64,000 nucleotides of DNA. Source: VXYL01 sp965208525 (GTDB lineage: Bacteria > Pseudomonadota > Gammaproteobacteria > Pseudomonadales > Azotimanducaceae). The DNA lies in NCBI GenBank assembly GCA_965208525.1, contig OZ242340.1, forward strand, positions 1,922,001-1,986,000, read 5' to 3'. Shown piece after piece: positions 1-8,312 of this stretch (position 1 is its first letter; each line of letters begins with the position of its first letter). The notes under the pieces are model-generated. The model was not told the origin of the DNA and searched no databases. It was given only the letters and a program-made list of their open reading frames with translations. Position numbers and translations under genes: made by a program.

Positions 1-1848
1 CCGCCAGGCCTCGGGGCCGGTGAACACGTCGTTGTACTGGCGATCGAACATCTCCGCAGAGACTTGCGCGACAGCCGCCTGGATTTGCTCGTTGCTCGGC
101 CAGATGTCACGCAAGTAAACATCATTGCCCTCACGGTCTTGGCCGAGAGGGTCGTTTTCAAGATCGATGCGCGTGGTGCCGGCGAGGGCATAGGCCACCA
201 CGAGGGGTGGCGATGCCAGCCAGTTGGTGCGCACTTCCTGATGCACGCGCCCCTCGAAGTTGCGGTTGCCGGAGAGCACTGAGGAAACCACCAGATCGCC
301 CTCGTCGATGGCCTCGGAGATGGCTTCCGGCAGGGGCCCGGAATTGCCGATGCAGGTGGTGCAACCGTAGCCGACGAGGTCGAAGCCGATGGCGTCTAGG
401 TACTCCTGCAAGCCGGTTGCGGCCAGATACTCGGTGACCACCTTGGAGCCCGGCGCGAGGGAGGTCTTCACCCAGGGCTTGGCGGCGATGCCGCGTTCCA
501 CGGCTTTCTTGGCAACCAGGCCAGCGCCCAGCATGACGGCGGGATTGGAGGTGTTGGTACAGGATGTGATTGCGGCGATGACCACGTCGCCGTGGCCAAG
601 GTCGTAGTCTGTGCCGGGCACGGGAACGCGGTCTCGTTCCGCGTGCCCGGAAAGGGCCAAGGCGTCGTCGAATGCACGGCGCATGTCGCTGATGTCGACG
701 CGGTCCTGCGGGCGCTTCGGCCCCGCCAGGGATGGGCGCACGCTTGACAGGTCAAGATGCAGCTTGGATGAGTAGGTGGTTTCGGCGGCCGGATCCCGCC
801 ACATCCCCTGCGCCTTGGCGTACGCCTCTGCCAGCGCCACGGTTTGTGCCGGACGCCCAGAGAGTTCGAGATAGCGAATCGTCTCCGCGTCCACTGGGAA
901 GAAGCCGCAGGTGGCCCCGTATTCCGGCGCCATGTTGGCGATGGTGGCGCGGTCCGCGAGCGGGAGGTGATCGAGACCGTCGCCGGTGAATTCGACGAAC
1001 TTCGATACCACACCGTGTTCGCGCAGCATCTGCACCACGCGCAGGACGAGGTCCGTGGCGGTAATGCCCTCGTTCAGGCTGCCGGTGAGTTCGAAACCCA
1101 CCACTTCCGGGATCAGCATGGAGTAGGGCTGGCCGAGCATTGCCGCTTCTGCCTCAATGCCGCCGACACCCCAGCCGAGGACGCCCAGGCCATTGACCAT
1201 GGTCGTGTGGCTATCGGTGCCCACCAACGTGTCCGGATAGGCGACAGTGCGTCCGTCTTCGCCGGATTTGGTCCAAACCGTGCGCGAGAGGTACTCGAGG
1301 TTCACTTGGTGGCAGATTCCCGTGCCCGGTGGCACCACGCGAAAGTTGTCGAACGCCTGCTGGCCCCACCGCAGGAAGCGGTAGCGCTCTTGGTTGCGCT
1401 CCATCTCCATGGCGACGTTCTGCTCGAACGCTGCGCTGTTGCCGAAGCGGTCCACCATCACCGAATGGTCGATGACGAGGTCCACCGGGGACAACGGATT
1501 GATGACCGATGGATCCTTGCCAGCACCCACAACCGCCCCCCGCATGGCGGCGAGGTCGGCAACGCCGGGGACGCCCGTGAAGTCTTGCATCAGCACACGT
1601 GCGGGGCGGAAGGCAATCTCCTTGGCCTGCGGGTCAACCGCCCAATTGGCAAGGGTGCGGATGTCCTGGTCGGTGACTGTGCTGCCGTCCTCGGCACGGA
1701 GCAGATTCTCGAGCAGTACCTTGAGCGAGATGGGAAGGCGGGAAACATCGCCGGCGCCGGCGGCAGCCGCGTTGGGGAGGCTGAAGTAGTGGTACTCGGC
1801 ACCACCGGCAACCAACGTGGCGCGGGAGGAAAAACTGTCCTGACTCAT
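1..1848 (-). CDS. acnA: Aconitate hydratase, AcnA type (3' end outside window)
   Basis: Isomerises citrate to isocitrate in the TCA cycle using a [4Fe-4S] cluster; cytosolic. The frame is open from the ATG at 1848 to the window edge, giving the N-terminal 616 residues of a protein that is usually about 890-910. All three cluster cysteines are visible: Cys430 in SCTNTSNP and Cys496/Cys499 in GYGCTTCIGNSGP. Their spacing (66 and 3) equals that of E. coli AcnA and cytosolic aconitase/IRP1. The N-terminus reads MSQDSFSSRATLVAGGAEYH, typical of the AcnA/IRP1 branch rather than AcnB. The gene lies downstream of the small heat-shock gene on the same strand, but a strong hairpin separates them. The missing C-terminal swivel domain is due to the window boundary, not decay. 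Confidence 0.97.
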   Translation of the reverse strand, partial: MSQDSFSSRATLVAGGAEYHYFSLPNAAAAGAGDVSRLPISLKVLLENLLRAEDGSTVTDQDIRTLANWAVDPQAKEIAFRPARVLMQDFTGVPGVADLAAMRGAVVGAGKDPSVINPLSPVDLVIDHSVMVDRFGNSAAFEQNVAMEMERNQERYRFLRWGQQAFDNFRVVPPGTGICHQVNLEYLSRTVWTKSGEDGRTVAYPDTLVGTDSHTTMVNGLGVLGWGVGGIEAEAAMLGQPYSMLIPEVVGFELTGSLNEGITATDLVLRVVQMLREHGVVSKFVEFTGDGLDHLPLADRATIANMAPEYGATCGFFPVDAETIRYLELSGRPAQTVALAEAYAKAQGMWRDPAAETTYSSKLHLDLSSVRPSLAGPKRPQDRVDISDMRRAFDDALALSGHAERDRVPVPGTDYDLGHGDVVIAAITSCTNTSNPAVMLGAGLVAKKAVERGIAAKPWVKTSLAPGSKVVTEYLAATGLQEYLDAIGFDLVGYGCTTCIGNSGPLPEAISEAIDEGDLVVSSVLSGNRNFEGRVHQEVRTNWLASPPLVVAYALAGTTRIDLENDPLGQDREGNDVYLRDIWPSNEQIQAAVAQVSAEMFDRQYNDVFTGPEAWR

Positions 1849-1961
1849 GGGGATTCCTGGCACGTGGATCGAGGGCGAGGAGCGCCCGCTCGCGAAGGGG
1901 CGCGCATTCTACATCGGGGAATGTCTGCGCCTCCGCCAAAGGGCCCTGTTTCCAAATGCGA

Positions 1962-1996
1962 CAGAGCCTGCACCGCGATTTGCGGCGCAGGCTCTG
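1962..1996 (-). terminator. Hairpin, likely terminator of hsp20
   Basis: Perfect 10-bp arms, CAGAGCCTGC at 1962-1971 and GCAGGCTCTG at 1987-1996, with an inner CCGC/GCGG stem. It lies 24 nt beyond the hsp20 stop codon and more than 100 nt upstream of the acnA start. On the minus strand it is followed only by a weak T-run (TTT), so it could act as an imperfect intrinsic terminator or as an RNA-stabilising hairpin. Confidence 0.5.
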
Positions 1997-2019
1997 GTTG
2001 GGGGCCGTCGAGAGGCGGC

Positions 2020-2430
2020 TTACGCGGCGCGCACCTCGATGGCGCGTGGCTTGGCCTTGCTGCGCTTGCCCACGGCGATGGTGATCACGCCGTCCTTGGC
2101 GGCTGCGCTGATCGCCTCGTCGTCGGCGTCCGTCGGCAGGCGGAAGCTGCGCGTGAACTTGCCGTGCAGCCGCTCGCGGCGATGTACCTGACCGTCACCG
2201 GCTTCCGCGTCGCGCTCGCCGGCGACGCTCAGGACGCCCGCGCGCAACGTCACGTCCACGTCCTTGGGGTCCATCGCCGGAACTTCCACCTCGAAGAGGT
2301 AGTTCTCGTCGGTCTCGCGGATGTCCACGGCCGGGCGCCAGCCCTGACCATCGACCCACCCGTTGCCGCCCTGGCGGCGGCCGAAGAACTCGTCGAGTTC
2401 GGCGAAGGGGTTCCATCGTACGACGTTCAT
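2020..2430 (-). CDS. Small heat shock protein, Hsp20/alpha-crystallin family
   Basis: ATP-independent holdase chaperone that binds unfolding proteins in the cytoplasm. The protein is 136 residues, normal for the family. It begins MNVVRWNPFAELDEFFGRRQ, the usual bacterial Hsp20 start, followed by an alpha-crystallin domain (about residues 30-125) with PAVDIRETDENYLFEVEVPA and the later GVLSVAGER. An AAGGAG Shine-Dalgarno sequence 8 nt upstream selects the ATG at 2430 over a start 12 codons earlier. The C-terminal IXI-type motif is present as AIEVR. A sigma32-like promoter lies 42-69 nt upstream of the start codon. The gene is monocistronic, followed by a hairpin. Confidence 0.95.
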   Translation of the reverse strand: MNVVRWNPFAELDEFFGRRQGGNGWVDGQGWRPAVDIRETDENYLFEVEVPAMDPKDVDVTLRAGVLSVAGERDAEAGDGQVHRRERLHGKFTRSFRLPTDADDEAISAAAKDGVITIAVGKRSKAKPRAIEVRAA

Positions 2431-2471
2431 TGGCTTCTCCTTTTGGCAACTGAAACGTTGTGACAAAAGGG

Positions 2472-2499
2472 ATATGGAGTCGCCAAGCCAACTTCCAAG
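2472..2499 (-). promoter_or_regulatory. Putative sigma32 heat-shock promoter for hsp20
   Basis: On the minus strand CTTGGAA (2493-2499), a 13-nt spacer and CTCCATAT (2472-2479) match the sigma32 consensus CTTGAAA-N11..15-CCCCATNT at 6/7 and about 7/8 positions. It sits 42 nt upstream of the hsp20 ATG. The pairing of a heat-shock gene with a heat-shock promoter makes chance less likely. Confidence 0.6.
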
Positions 2500-2622
2500 G
2501 CCTTGAAAAACGGCTATAAAGCCCCAAGAGCGGGCTCGAATTCACCCGCGCCGGACCAGGTTTTCGGACTTGCGACGGTTGCAGGTGGGTGGAGCCGCCC
2601 TTGCGAATGTGGAGCACGGATG

Positions 2623-2637
2623 GTGTACGCTATACAC
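2623..2637. promoter_or_regulatory. Putative VapBC autoregulatory operator
   Basis: Inverted repeat GTGTA-N5-TACAC directly abutting the vapB ATG at 2638. VapB antitoxins with ribbon-helix-helix folds typically bind short palindromes at their own promoter, so this is the likely operator. No clear ribosome-binding site is seen between it and the ATG, so the antitoxin mRNA may be leaderless or nearly so. Confidence 0.45.
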
Positions 2638-2841
2638 ATGACGCGCACCAATGTGGACATCGACGATGTTGCTTGCGGCGAGGTGATGCGCCGCTACCAA
2701 CTGAGCACCAAGCGGGAGGCGGTGAATTTTGCCTTGCGAGCCCTTGCGGCTGAACCTTTGAGTTTGGAGGAGGCGCGGAAGATGCGTGGGTCGGGCTGGG
2801 AGGGCGACTTGACCGAAATGCGGCGAGGTCGATTGAGTTGA
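2638..2841 (+). CDS. vapB: VapB-type antitoxin
   Basis: Antitoxin that neutralises the VapC RNase encoded next to it and represses the operon. The protein is 67 residues, usual for VapB. The N-terminal half (MTRTNVDIDDVACGEVMRRY, then LSTKREAVNFALRALA) has the ribbon-helix-helix pattern of the VapB/DUF2191 family. The C-terminal segment around MRGSGWEGDLTEMR carries the conserved Gly-Trp-x-Gly-Asp toxin-binding motif. I chose the ATG at 2638 because conservation begins there and an operator-like palindrome ends at 2637; a longer frame from 2503 has no family resemblance in its extra residues. The TGA stop overlaps the TTG start of vapC, implying translational coupling. Confidence 0.88.
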   Translation: MTRTNVDIDDVACGEVMRRYQLSTKREAVNFALRALAAEPLSLEEARKMRGSGWEGDLTEMRRGRLS

Positions 2842-3224
2842 TCCTCATCGACACGTCTGCGTGGATCGAGTTTTTGCGTGATACCGGCACAGAGCCGTGC
2901 GTCCGGGTCGATCAGCTGCTGGGCCGTGAGATCGCGACGTGTGATGTCGTTCGTATGGAAATCTTGGCCGGTGCCCGAGACGAACGACACCTCGGACAGC
3001 TACGCCGCTTGCTCGCGAGGGCAACCATTGTCGCGACACAACCCGCAGACTACGACAGCGCGGCAGCGATGTATCGTCGCTGTCGCCAGCGTGGAGAGAC
3101 CGTCCGAAAGCTGCTCGACTGTCTGATCGGTGCCATTGCCGTTCGTGCCGATGTCCCGATTCTCCACCACGACGCCGACTTTGACGTGTTGGCCCGCCAC
3201 ACCGAGCTCCAAGTGCTTGCTTGA
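2838..3224 (+). CDS. vapC: VapC-type PIN-domain ribonuclease toxin
   Basis: Mg2+-dependent endoribonuclease toxin; VapC proteins commonly cleave tRNA or rRNA. The 128-residue protein is a single PIN domain starting MILIDTSAWIEFLRD. The acidic catalytic residues are in place: Asp5, Glu41 in RMEILAGARDERH, Asp94 in LLDCLIGAIAVRADVPILH, and Asp112/Asp114 in HHDADFDVLA. The start is a TTG inside the TTGA overlap with vapB; no ATG or GTG is available nearby, so low toxin translation relative to the antitoxin is plausible. The toxin looks intact. Confidence 0.9.
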   Translation: MILIDTSAWIEFLRDTGTEPCVRVDQLLGREIATCDVVRMEILAGARDERHLGQLRRLLARATIVATQPADYDSAAAMYRRCRQRGETVRKLLDCLIGAIAVRADVPILHHDADFDVLARHTELQVLA

Positions 3225-3230
3225 TCGGGG

Positions 3231-3465
3231 CTAATGTCCTGCGGCGCCGCCGGCGTTGCGGGGGTCGGCGACGGCGGCTAGGCCATCCGGCGTGCGCATG
3301 GCGGAGTTGGCGTCGCCGATGCCGCGGCCCCAGCGGATTTCCATGAGTTGCTCATGGCCCATGGCGTCTAGCAGGGCGCGGGTGTCTGGAGAGATGCCGT
3401 GGCGTTCGACGATCACTCGATCCGGCTGCCATTGGTGGTGGAAGCGGGGGGCGGCAACGGCGTCG
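3231..3465 (-). pseudogene. Duplicated 3' end of gamma-glutamyltransferase gene
   Basis: This stretch matches the last about 75 codons of the intact gamma-glutamyltransferase gene at 6277-7980, in the same orientation. It runs in frame from GDAVAAPRFHHQWQPDRV to PRNAGGAAGH and ends in its own TAG. By eye there are about 15 base differences over about 213 aligned positions (3253-3465 against the 6297-6510 region), but only 4 amino acid changes. Most differences are therefore silent, which suggests the fragment came from a diverged functional allele rather than from decay of a local copy. Nothing of the catalytic region is present, so it cannot encode an enzyme. Confidence 0.88.
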
Positions 3466-3765
3466 CCGGAACTTCCCGGGAGCGGCCGCGGGCCACGCTA
3501 CGTGCCCCTGGGGCGAGCGGCCCGGCAGGCACATTAGATCCGGCCGTCGGAGACGAGCTGTGGACCATCAGCTCGATGTCCTCGTCCGAGACTGGGCACG
3601 GCACAGCATGGTTGCCTCTTGCCTTGGATTCGAGTACCGTCCGTACTTCGCGCCGGGATTTGAAGCTCAGCTTGCGGTGGCGCGTAATCAAGTGACCGCT
3701 AAAGCGAGCCGCCTGTCGGAACCTGCTTTAGCGATCGGGTCTTGTTCGACAGGGAGCCCCGTCCG
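3466..3765. other. Spacer between ggt fragment and unknown gene
   Basis: About 300 bases. A TTG-initiated open frame on the minus strand (3413-3691) reads MITRHRKLSFKSRREVRTVL at its start but runs into the ggt fragment out of frame, and I cannot support it as a gene. CTAAAGCGAGCCGCC (3699) and TTTAGCGAT (3727) form part of an inverted repeat upstream of the next gene. An AGGGAG ribosome-binding site lies at 3751-3756. Confidence 0.4.
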
Positions 3766-4896
3766 ATGCCGATTCCATACTTCGAGAGTTCCGGAAGACG
3801 CCCGCATGTGCGGCGAATCCGGGCCGATGGTTGGCGTGAACTCCTGCTCTCCAAGGGCTGGACGATGCGCGGGGCTTTCTCGGAAAAGCACATCCGACGC
3901 CGCCTCGTCGTGGTCACCATCCTTGAAAAGCACGACGCGTATTTCCTATGCCAGTTTCAGCTCAAGGACGATCTCTGGGCTGACGTCACGGCAGCATCCA
4001 GAGAACGCGAGGCGGCCCAACGAAGGGGCGCGTTCAAGGTCGTACCAGACACCTTTCGGGAAGCCGCGGACTCCGATTCCGTCGACTCGGAGTTGGAAGA
4101 GGACGACGCGGTGATTGGCATTGGATTGACGTTCTCATCCCCTCGGGAAATGGAACGAGTCTTCGCCAACGGTCCCGCCTATTCGGACGACGACGGGGAC
4201 ATCCTAGCCAACCGCATCGTCCAGAGTGAGGCCAAAGGGTTGTTGCTGGACCCCGAGTGGCATGAGTGCCTCGCCCAGGCGTCGGCGCGCTGCTTGCAGA
4301 CGCTACGGGCCGCCGTGCCGGACGTCGAACACATCAACCCCGTACCGGACTACGAAGCGGGAGTGCTCATGGTGGCGCTGTATCAGTCGGACGTGGAGAC
4401 ATTTCTCAGCGGGGCTTACAGGAACCGCAATGGCGACCCGCGCTGCGCTGCCCGCAAGTTCAGCCCGTTCAACGCATTGGCAGATCGACTCGGACTCTGG
4501 CGTGTCGACTTCCACGGAGAATGGATGCTCGAACTTCGGTTTCGCGCGCACTTCAGCGTCACGCACGCCATCGCGGCTTTCGAAGAACTGTCTACCGTCG
4601 TTTACGCCGAAGTCTCCCCCGAGTACATGGAGAACTGCCCAGACATCGCGATGGCCACAGCAGAAAGCGACCTGCACGCCGTGGCGGTCCGCGGCGCTTA
4701 CAACGAGCGCACGTTCCGAACCACCTCCCGTCGCTACCGATTCTTCCTCGTGTCCGACAAGGACGTCACCCAGTTATCCTCGAAGGAGGCGTCCTGCTTG
4801 GCGGCATTTCGGACCGCCGTCGCTGACCGTCCGTGGCGGCGCCGGCTGCGGTGGCCTGCTAACTCTCCGGCGCCTAGACAGAGAAAACAGGGATGA
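3766..4896 (+). CDS. Hypothetical protein, first of a coupled pair
   Basis: I do not recognise this 376-residue protein. It has no signal peptide or membrane segment and looks soluble. It contains an acidic stretch SDSVDSELEEDD (about residues 105-116) and several aromatic-rich segments. The ATG at 3766 follows an AGGGAG ribosome-binding site by 9 nt; an upstream TTG at 3742 is less likely. Its TGA overlaps the ATG of the next gene (ATGA at 4893), so the two products are probably made together. The pair sits between the intact ggt gene and a second copy of the ggt 3' end, on the opposite strand to both, which suggests it arrived as an insertion. Confidence 0.75.
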   Translation: MPIPYFESSGRRPHVRRIRADGWRELLLSKGWTMRGAFSEKHIRRRLVVVTILEKHDAYFLCQFQLKDDLWADVTAASREREAAQRRGAFKVVPDTFREAADSDSVDSELEEDDAVIGIGLTFSSPREMERVFANGPAYSDDDGDILANRIVQSEAKGLLLDPEWHECLAQASARCLQTLRAAVPDVEHINPVPDYEAGVLMVALYQSDVETFLSGAYRNRNGDPRCAARKFSPFNALADRLGLWRVDFHGEWMLELRFRAHFSVTHAIAAFEELSTVVYAEVSPEYMENCPDIAMATAESDLHAVAVRGAYNERTFRTTSRRYRFFLVSDKDVTQLSSKEASCLAAFRTAVADRPWRRRLRWPANSPAPRQRKQG

Positions 4897-5816
4897 AGCG
4901 CTTACCCCTACTCATCGCTGCGACATTGCTAAGCAACGTTGCCGCGGGCCAGCTCGGCGAGCCGGATGGTTGGTGGACCGAGTACCGGGGCGCCGGGGGC
5001 GAGGTCTTCAGTTTCTTTAACGCTTGCTCGGGTATGGGCTACCGCGTGAGCATCTCAGGCAATAGCTCGAACGAGTCCGCTCTCAGAGAAACCGAGATTG
5101 CGAGTGCTGTAGAGAGCAGACTTCGCGCCGCTCGCATCTTCGACGAGAGGACTTCCCCGAACGCATTGAAGAGCTACCTCATCGTCCAAGTCATCTTCAC
5201 GGGGAACTCCGCGTCGCTGTCGGTCGAGTTTCTGAAGCCTGGTTTCAAGGACATCTTTTCGCGACACCAGTTCTTTATCGATTCCCGGGGCTTGGCAACT
5301 TGGCAGAGAGCTTGGCTCGTCCAGGGTTTCCGGTCCGGAGACGTTCTGGCGCAGCTATCGAAGTACCTCGATGAATTCATCGCCAACTACCTGCGCGTGA
5401 ATAGCGACGAAGCTTGCGAGGGGTTTCGCGTGGCCGAACGAGAACAGCAGGCGAGACTGGCCGCGGATCGCGCAGCCGCACGCACGGACGCGGCAGTAGA
5501 ACGAGCTGCACGAGCAGCTCGTTGGAAGGGATGGTCGGCAGAGCAATGCGAGAGCTTGGAAGAGTACGTGGGCGAGTGCTTGTTCGCGGTTGACCAAACG
5601 GAATCCAGTCAGGAGGTCGAAAGGGACAGAATGAGCATGCGACTTGAGATCCTCAAACCGGAAGACCAAGACCAGTGGACCCTCACGATGGTCGACAGAT
5701 CCAAAGGGCAAGACCTGGTTCTTGACCTCACGCCTAGTCAGATCCAACACCTCCGGGATTTCCTGACCAATGTCCTCCAGGAAACTGGAACGGAATGGAG
5801 CATCCCCGAGGGATGA
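4893..5816 (+). CDS. Secreted hypothetical protein, second of a coupled pair
   Basis: Unknown function; 307 residues. A clear signal peptide (MKRLPLLIAATLLSNVAAG, cleavage probably before QLGEP) sends it to the periplasm or outside. Residues about 185-210 (REQQARLAADRAAARTDAAV) are charged, Ala-rich and predicted to be helical or coiled-coil. The C-terminal 60 residues contain TMVDRSKGQDLVLDLTPSQI. Cysteines (Cys46, one near residue 172, and CESLEEYVGEC further on) could form disulfides. The start overlaps the preceding stop by 4 nt. The neighbour is cytoplasmic, so any shared function must cross the membrane. Confidence 0.78.
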   Translation: MKRLPLLIAATLLSNVAAGQLGEPDGWWTEYRGAGGEVFSFFNACSGMGYRVSISGNSSNESALRETEIASAVESRLRAARIFDERTSPNALKSYLIVQVIFTGNSASLSVEFLKPGFKDIFSRHQFFIDSRGLATWQRAWLVQGFRSGDVLAQLSKYLDEFIANYLRVNSDEACEGFRVAEREQQARLAADRAAARTDAAVERAARAARWKGWSAEQCESLEEYVGECLFAVDQTESSQEVERDRMSMRLEILKPEDQDQWTLTMVDRSKGQDLVLDLTPSQIQHLRDFLTNVLQETGTEWSIPEG

Positions 5817-6276
5817 CTCAGGGCCCTCCCCTCACAGGGTCCCAGCAGCTCGACGTACCCGCCACACGGCCAGACTGGCCAGTCGGCCAGACCGAACGCA
5901 GAACGCAATGAACGCGTAACTGTTCCGTCGTCGGGCAAGCATGTCGCACGCGAGTTCTCTACATCAAGGCCCCCGGCATCGCGACTCGCTGACGCCTCAC
6001 GCGCAGGAAGTACGGCGACGGTGCCGCCGCGTACCCATCAAACGAAGCGTGGGTGAACGCAGCTTGCCCCTGGGGCTGGGGAACGGGAACCGCCTGCACA
6101 GCTGCAGAAGCGCGAACGCCCCTGGACACTAACGTGGTAGTCAACGAGTTCGCAGCAGCTCGAGTCTCCAAGCGTATAGGCTCGATTCCCCGATCCCCAA
6201 CACGGAGCCGCTGCCTATGGCCTTGCGCAGAGGAATGCCGCCGCGGGGCCTTCTGCGGCGCAAGCTCCTAGCTTGG
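5817..6276. other. Intergenic region, possible gene remnant
   Basis: 460 bases between the secreted hypothetical gene and the 3' end of ggt. On the plus strand, about 6005-6170 reads in one frame as protein-like sequence (RKYGDGAAAYPSNEAW, then VNAACPWGWGTGTACTAAEA), but it has no convincing start and runs into low-quality sequence, so it may be the remains of a gene. GCCAGACTGGCCAGTCGGCC near 5868 is palindromic. No tRNA is found: GGCTCGATTCC near 6179 resembles a T-loop but lacks pairing arms. Confidence 0.35.
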
Positions 6277-7980
6277 CTAGAGCCCGGCAGCACCCCCTGC
6301 GTTGCGGGGGTCTGCAACGGCGGCTAAGCCTTCCGGCGTGCGCATGGCGGAGTTGGCATCGCCGATGCCGCGGCCCCAACGGATTTCCATGAGTTGCTCG
6401 TGGCCCATGGCTTCTAGCAGGGCGCGGGTGTCTGGGGAGATGCCGTGGCGTTCGACGATGACTCGGTCCGGCTGCCACTGGTGGTGGAACCGGGGCGCGG
6501 CAACGGCGTTGCCGAGGTCCATGCCGTGATCGATGGCGTTGACGATCACTTGCAGCACGGTGGTGATGATGGTGCTGCCGCCGGGGGAGCCGGTCACGAG
6601 CCAAGGCTCCCCTTCCTTCAGGACGATGGTGGGGGTCATGGAGCTCAACATTCGCTTGCCCGGCTCGATGGCGTTGGCCTCACCGCCGATCAGACCGTAG
6701 GCATTCGGCGTGAAGGGGCGAGCGGAGAAGTCGTCCATCTCGTTGTTGAGCAGGAAGCCGGCGCCGGAGACCACCATCTTGGCGCCGAAGGAGAAGTTCA
6801 GCGTGGTGGTGTACGCGACGGCATTGCCGGCAGAGTCCATCACCGAGACATGGGTCGTCTCAACGCCTTCGGGCGGCAACTGACCCGCCGCGATGTCGTC
6901 CGAGCTCGAAGCGGCCTCGGGGTCGAAGTCGGCGAAGCGCTCCAGGGCGTAGTCCTTGCTGATGAGCAGCCCGATCGGCACATCGTAGAAATCCGGATCG
7001 CCGAGATGCACGGCGCGGTCGGCGTAGGCGCGACGCTCGGCCTCGATCATCCGATGGATGGTGGCGCCGCTGCCGAAGCCCGACGCTTCGACATTGAAGG
7101 GCTCGAGCATGTTGAGCATCTGCACGAGCAGCACGCCACCCGAAGACGGCGGCGGCATCGCGACAATCTCGTGTTCGCGATAGCTTCCTCGCACCGGCTC
7201 GCGCCAAGCGGAACGATAGGTGGCAAGGTCTTCGCGGGTGACCAATCCACCAATCCGCTCCATCTCCTGGACGATGAGTTCGGCGGTTTCGCCTTCGTAG
7301 AAGCCTTTGCGCCCTTGCTCGGATATCCGCTCCAGCGTGGCAGCGAGGTGAGGTTGGCGGAAAAGATCGCCTGCAGTGAGCGGTTCGCCGTCGGGCCCCG
7401 AGAACGCGGCAAGCGTGGCTGGATGCTGAGCGAACACTTCCCGGCGACCATTGAGTTGGCGAGCGATGTCATGCGGCAACGCAAAGCCATCCCGCGCAAG
7501 TCGCAACGCCGGCGCAATCGCCTCCTGTCGCGAGATGGAACCGTGGCGCTCGAGTGCTGCGAGCAGCCCGTCCACCGTACCCGGTACGCCCACGGCAAGG
7601 GGTGAAGCGGTGGAAAGCCCCTCCACCACTTCGCCCTCCTCGTCCAGGTACATGTCGTGCGCGGCGGCAAGGGGTGCTTTCTCGCGATGGTCGTTCGCCA
7701 CCACCTCGCCCTTGGCGGTGTGGATCAAGAGGAAGCCGCCGCCGCCAAGATTGCCCGCCGACGGATAGGTCACGGCGAGCGCAAACCCTGTTGCCACCGC
7801 GGCATCGACGGCATTGCCGCCAGCACGCATGATCTCGACGCCCACTTCCGAGGCAATGGGCGAGCGCGACGCCACGACGCCGTTCTGGGCAACGAGAGGC
7901 GTGGGGCCTGCGGCGTGCAGTGTGCCGGCAGCCATGCAAAGGAGCACGAAAAAAGACCCGCCCCGCATCCGGGTTGGCAT
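6277..7980 (-). CDS. ggt: Gamma-glutamyltransferase (glutathione hydrolase)
   Basis: Periplasmic Ntn-hydrolase that cleaves the gamma-glutamyl bond of glutathione and related compounds, transferring it to water or amino acids. The 567-residue precursor starts with a signal peptide (MPTRMRGGSFFVLLCMAAGT, cut near HAAG). The self-processing site is TTHVSVMDSAGNAVAYT; Thr375 is the new N-terminus and nucleophile of the small subunit. Substrate-binding LSSMTPTIV and the oxyanion-hole GSPGGS follow. The length matches the family. Its last 75 codons are repeated in the same orientation at 3231-3465. The gene is monocistronic. The ATG at 7980 has only a weak ribosome-binding site; a second ATG 4 codons later is possible. 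Confidence 0.96.
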   Translation of the reverse strand: MPTRMRGGSFFVLLCMAAGTLHAAGPTPLVAQNGVVASRSPIASEVGVEIMRAGGNAVDAAVATGFALAVTYPSAGNLGGGGFLLIHTAKGEVVANDHREKAPLAAAHDMYLDEEGEVVEGLSTASPLAVGVPGTVDGLLAALERHGSISRQEAIAPALRLARDGFALPHDIARQLNGRREVFAQHPATLAAFSGPDGEPLTAGDLFRQPHLAATLERISEQGRKGFYEGETAELIVQEMERIGGLVTREDLATYRSAWREPVRGSYREHEIVAMPPPSSGGVLLVQMLNMLEPFNVEASGFGSGATIHRMIEAERRAYADRAVHLGDPDFYDVPIGLLISKDYALERFADFDPEAASSSDDIAAGQLPPEGVETTHVSVMDSAGNAVAYTTTLNFSFGAKMVVSGAGFLLNNEMDDFSARPFTPNAYGLIGGEANAIEPGKRMLSSMTPTIVLKEGEPWLVTGSPGGSTIITTVLQVIVNAIDHGMDLGNAVAAPRFHHQWQPDRVIVERHGISPDTRALLEAMGHEQLMEIRWGRGIGDANSAMRTPEGLAAVADPRNAGGAAGL

Positions 7981-8312
7981 AAGGACCCCACATCAGGTGC
8001 AAAAAAAGAGCGGCAAGCCTAGGAGTTTGCGCCGCAGAAAGCCACGAAGTGCATTCCGCGGCGCAGGTCATAGGTAGGTGGCCAGCCGCATTTCTCGCCA
8101 TCCCTCTACTGCGGACGACGATGCACTCGCTGTGACTGCGCAAGTGCTCGCCCGTCCTGCGGACGCGTTCGCCTGTCTGTCAATGGCAACTGAAAACTGC
8201 ACACTTTCGGGGAGGTCGTCGGAGCGGTTGTGACGGCATCCCGCCGTTTTGGCGCGGCGTTGGCGCGCTGTGCGGAGCGAGCGTAGCGAACGGAGTGCAG
8301 CGCGCGCGGCGG

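Noticed and set aside
844..2463. Long open frame antisense to acnA and hsp20
   Set aside because: High GC keeps antisense frames open; it has no recognisable domain and acnA and hsp20 are certain on the other strand.
3413..3691. Small minus-strand gene overlapping the ggt fragment
   Set aside because: TTG start, no ribosome-binding site, Pro/Ser/Arg-rich C-terminal half out of frame with ggt; not convincing.
6158..6200. T-arm-like GGCTCGATTCC
   Set aside because: Flanking bases do not pair and no other tRNA arm is present.
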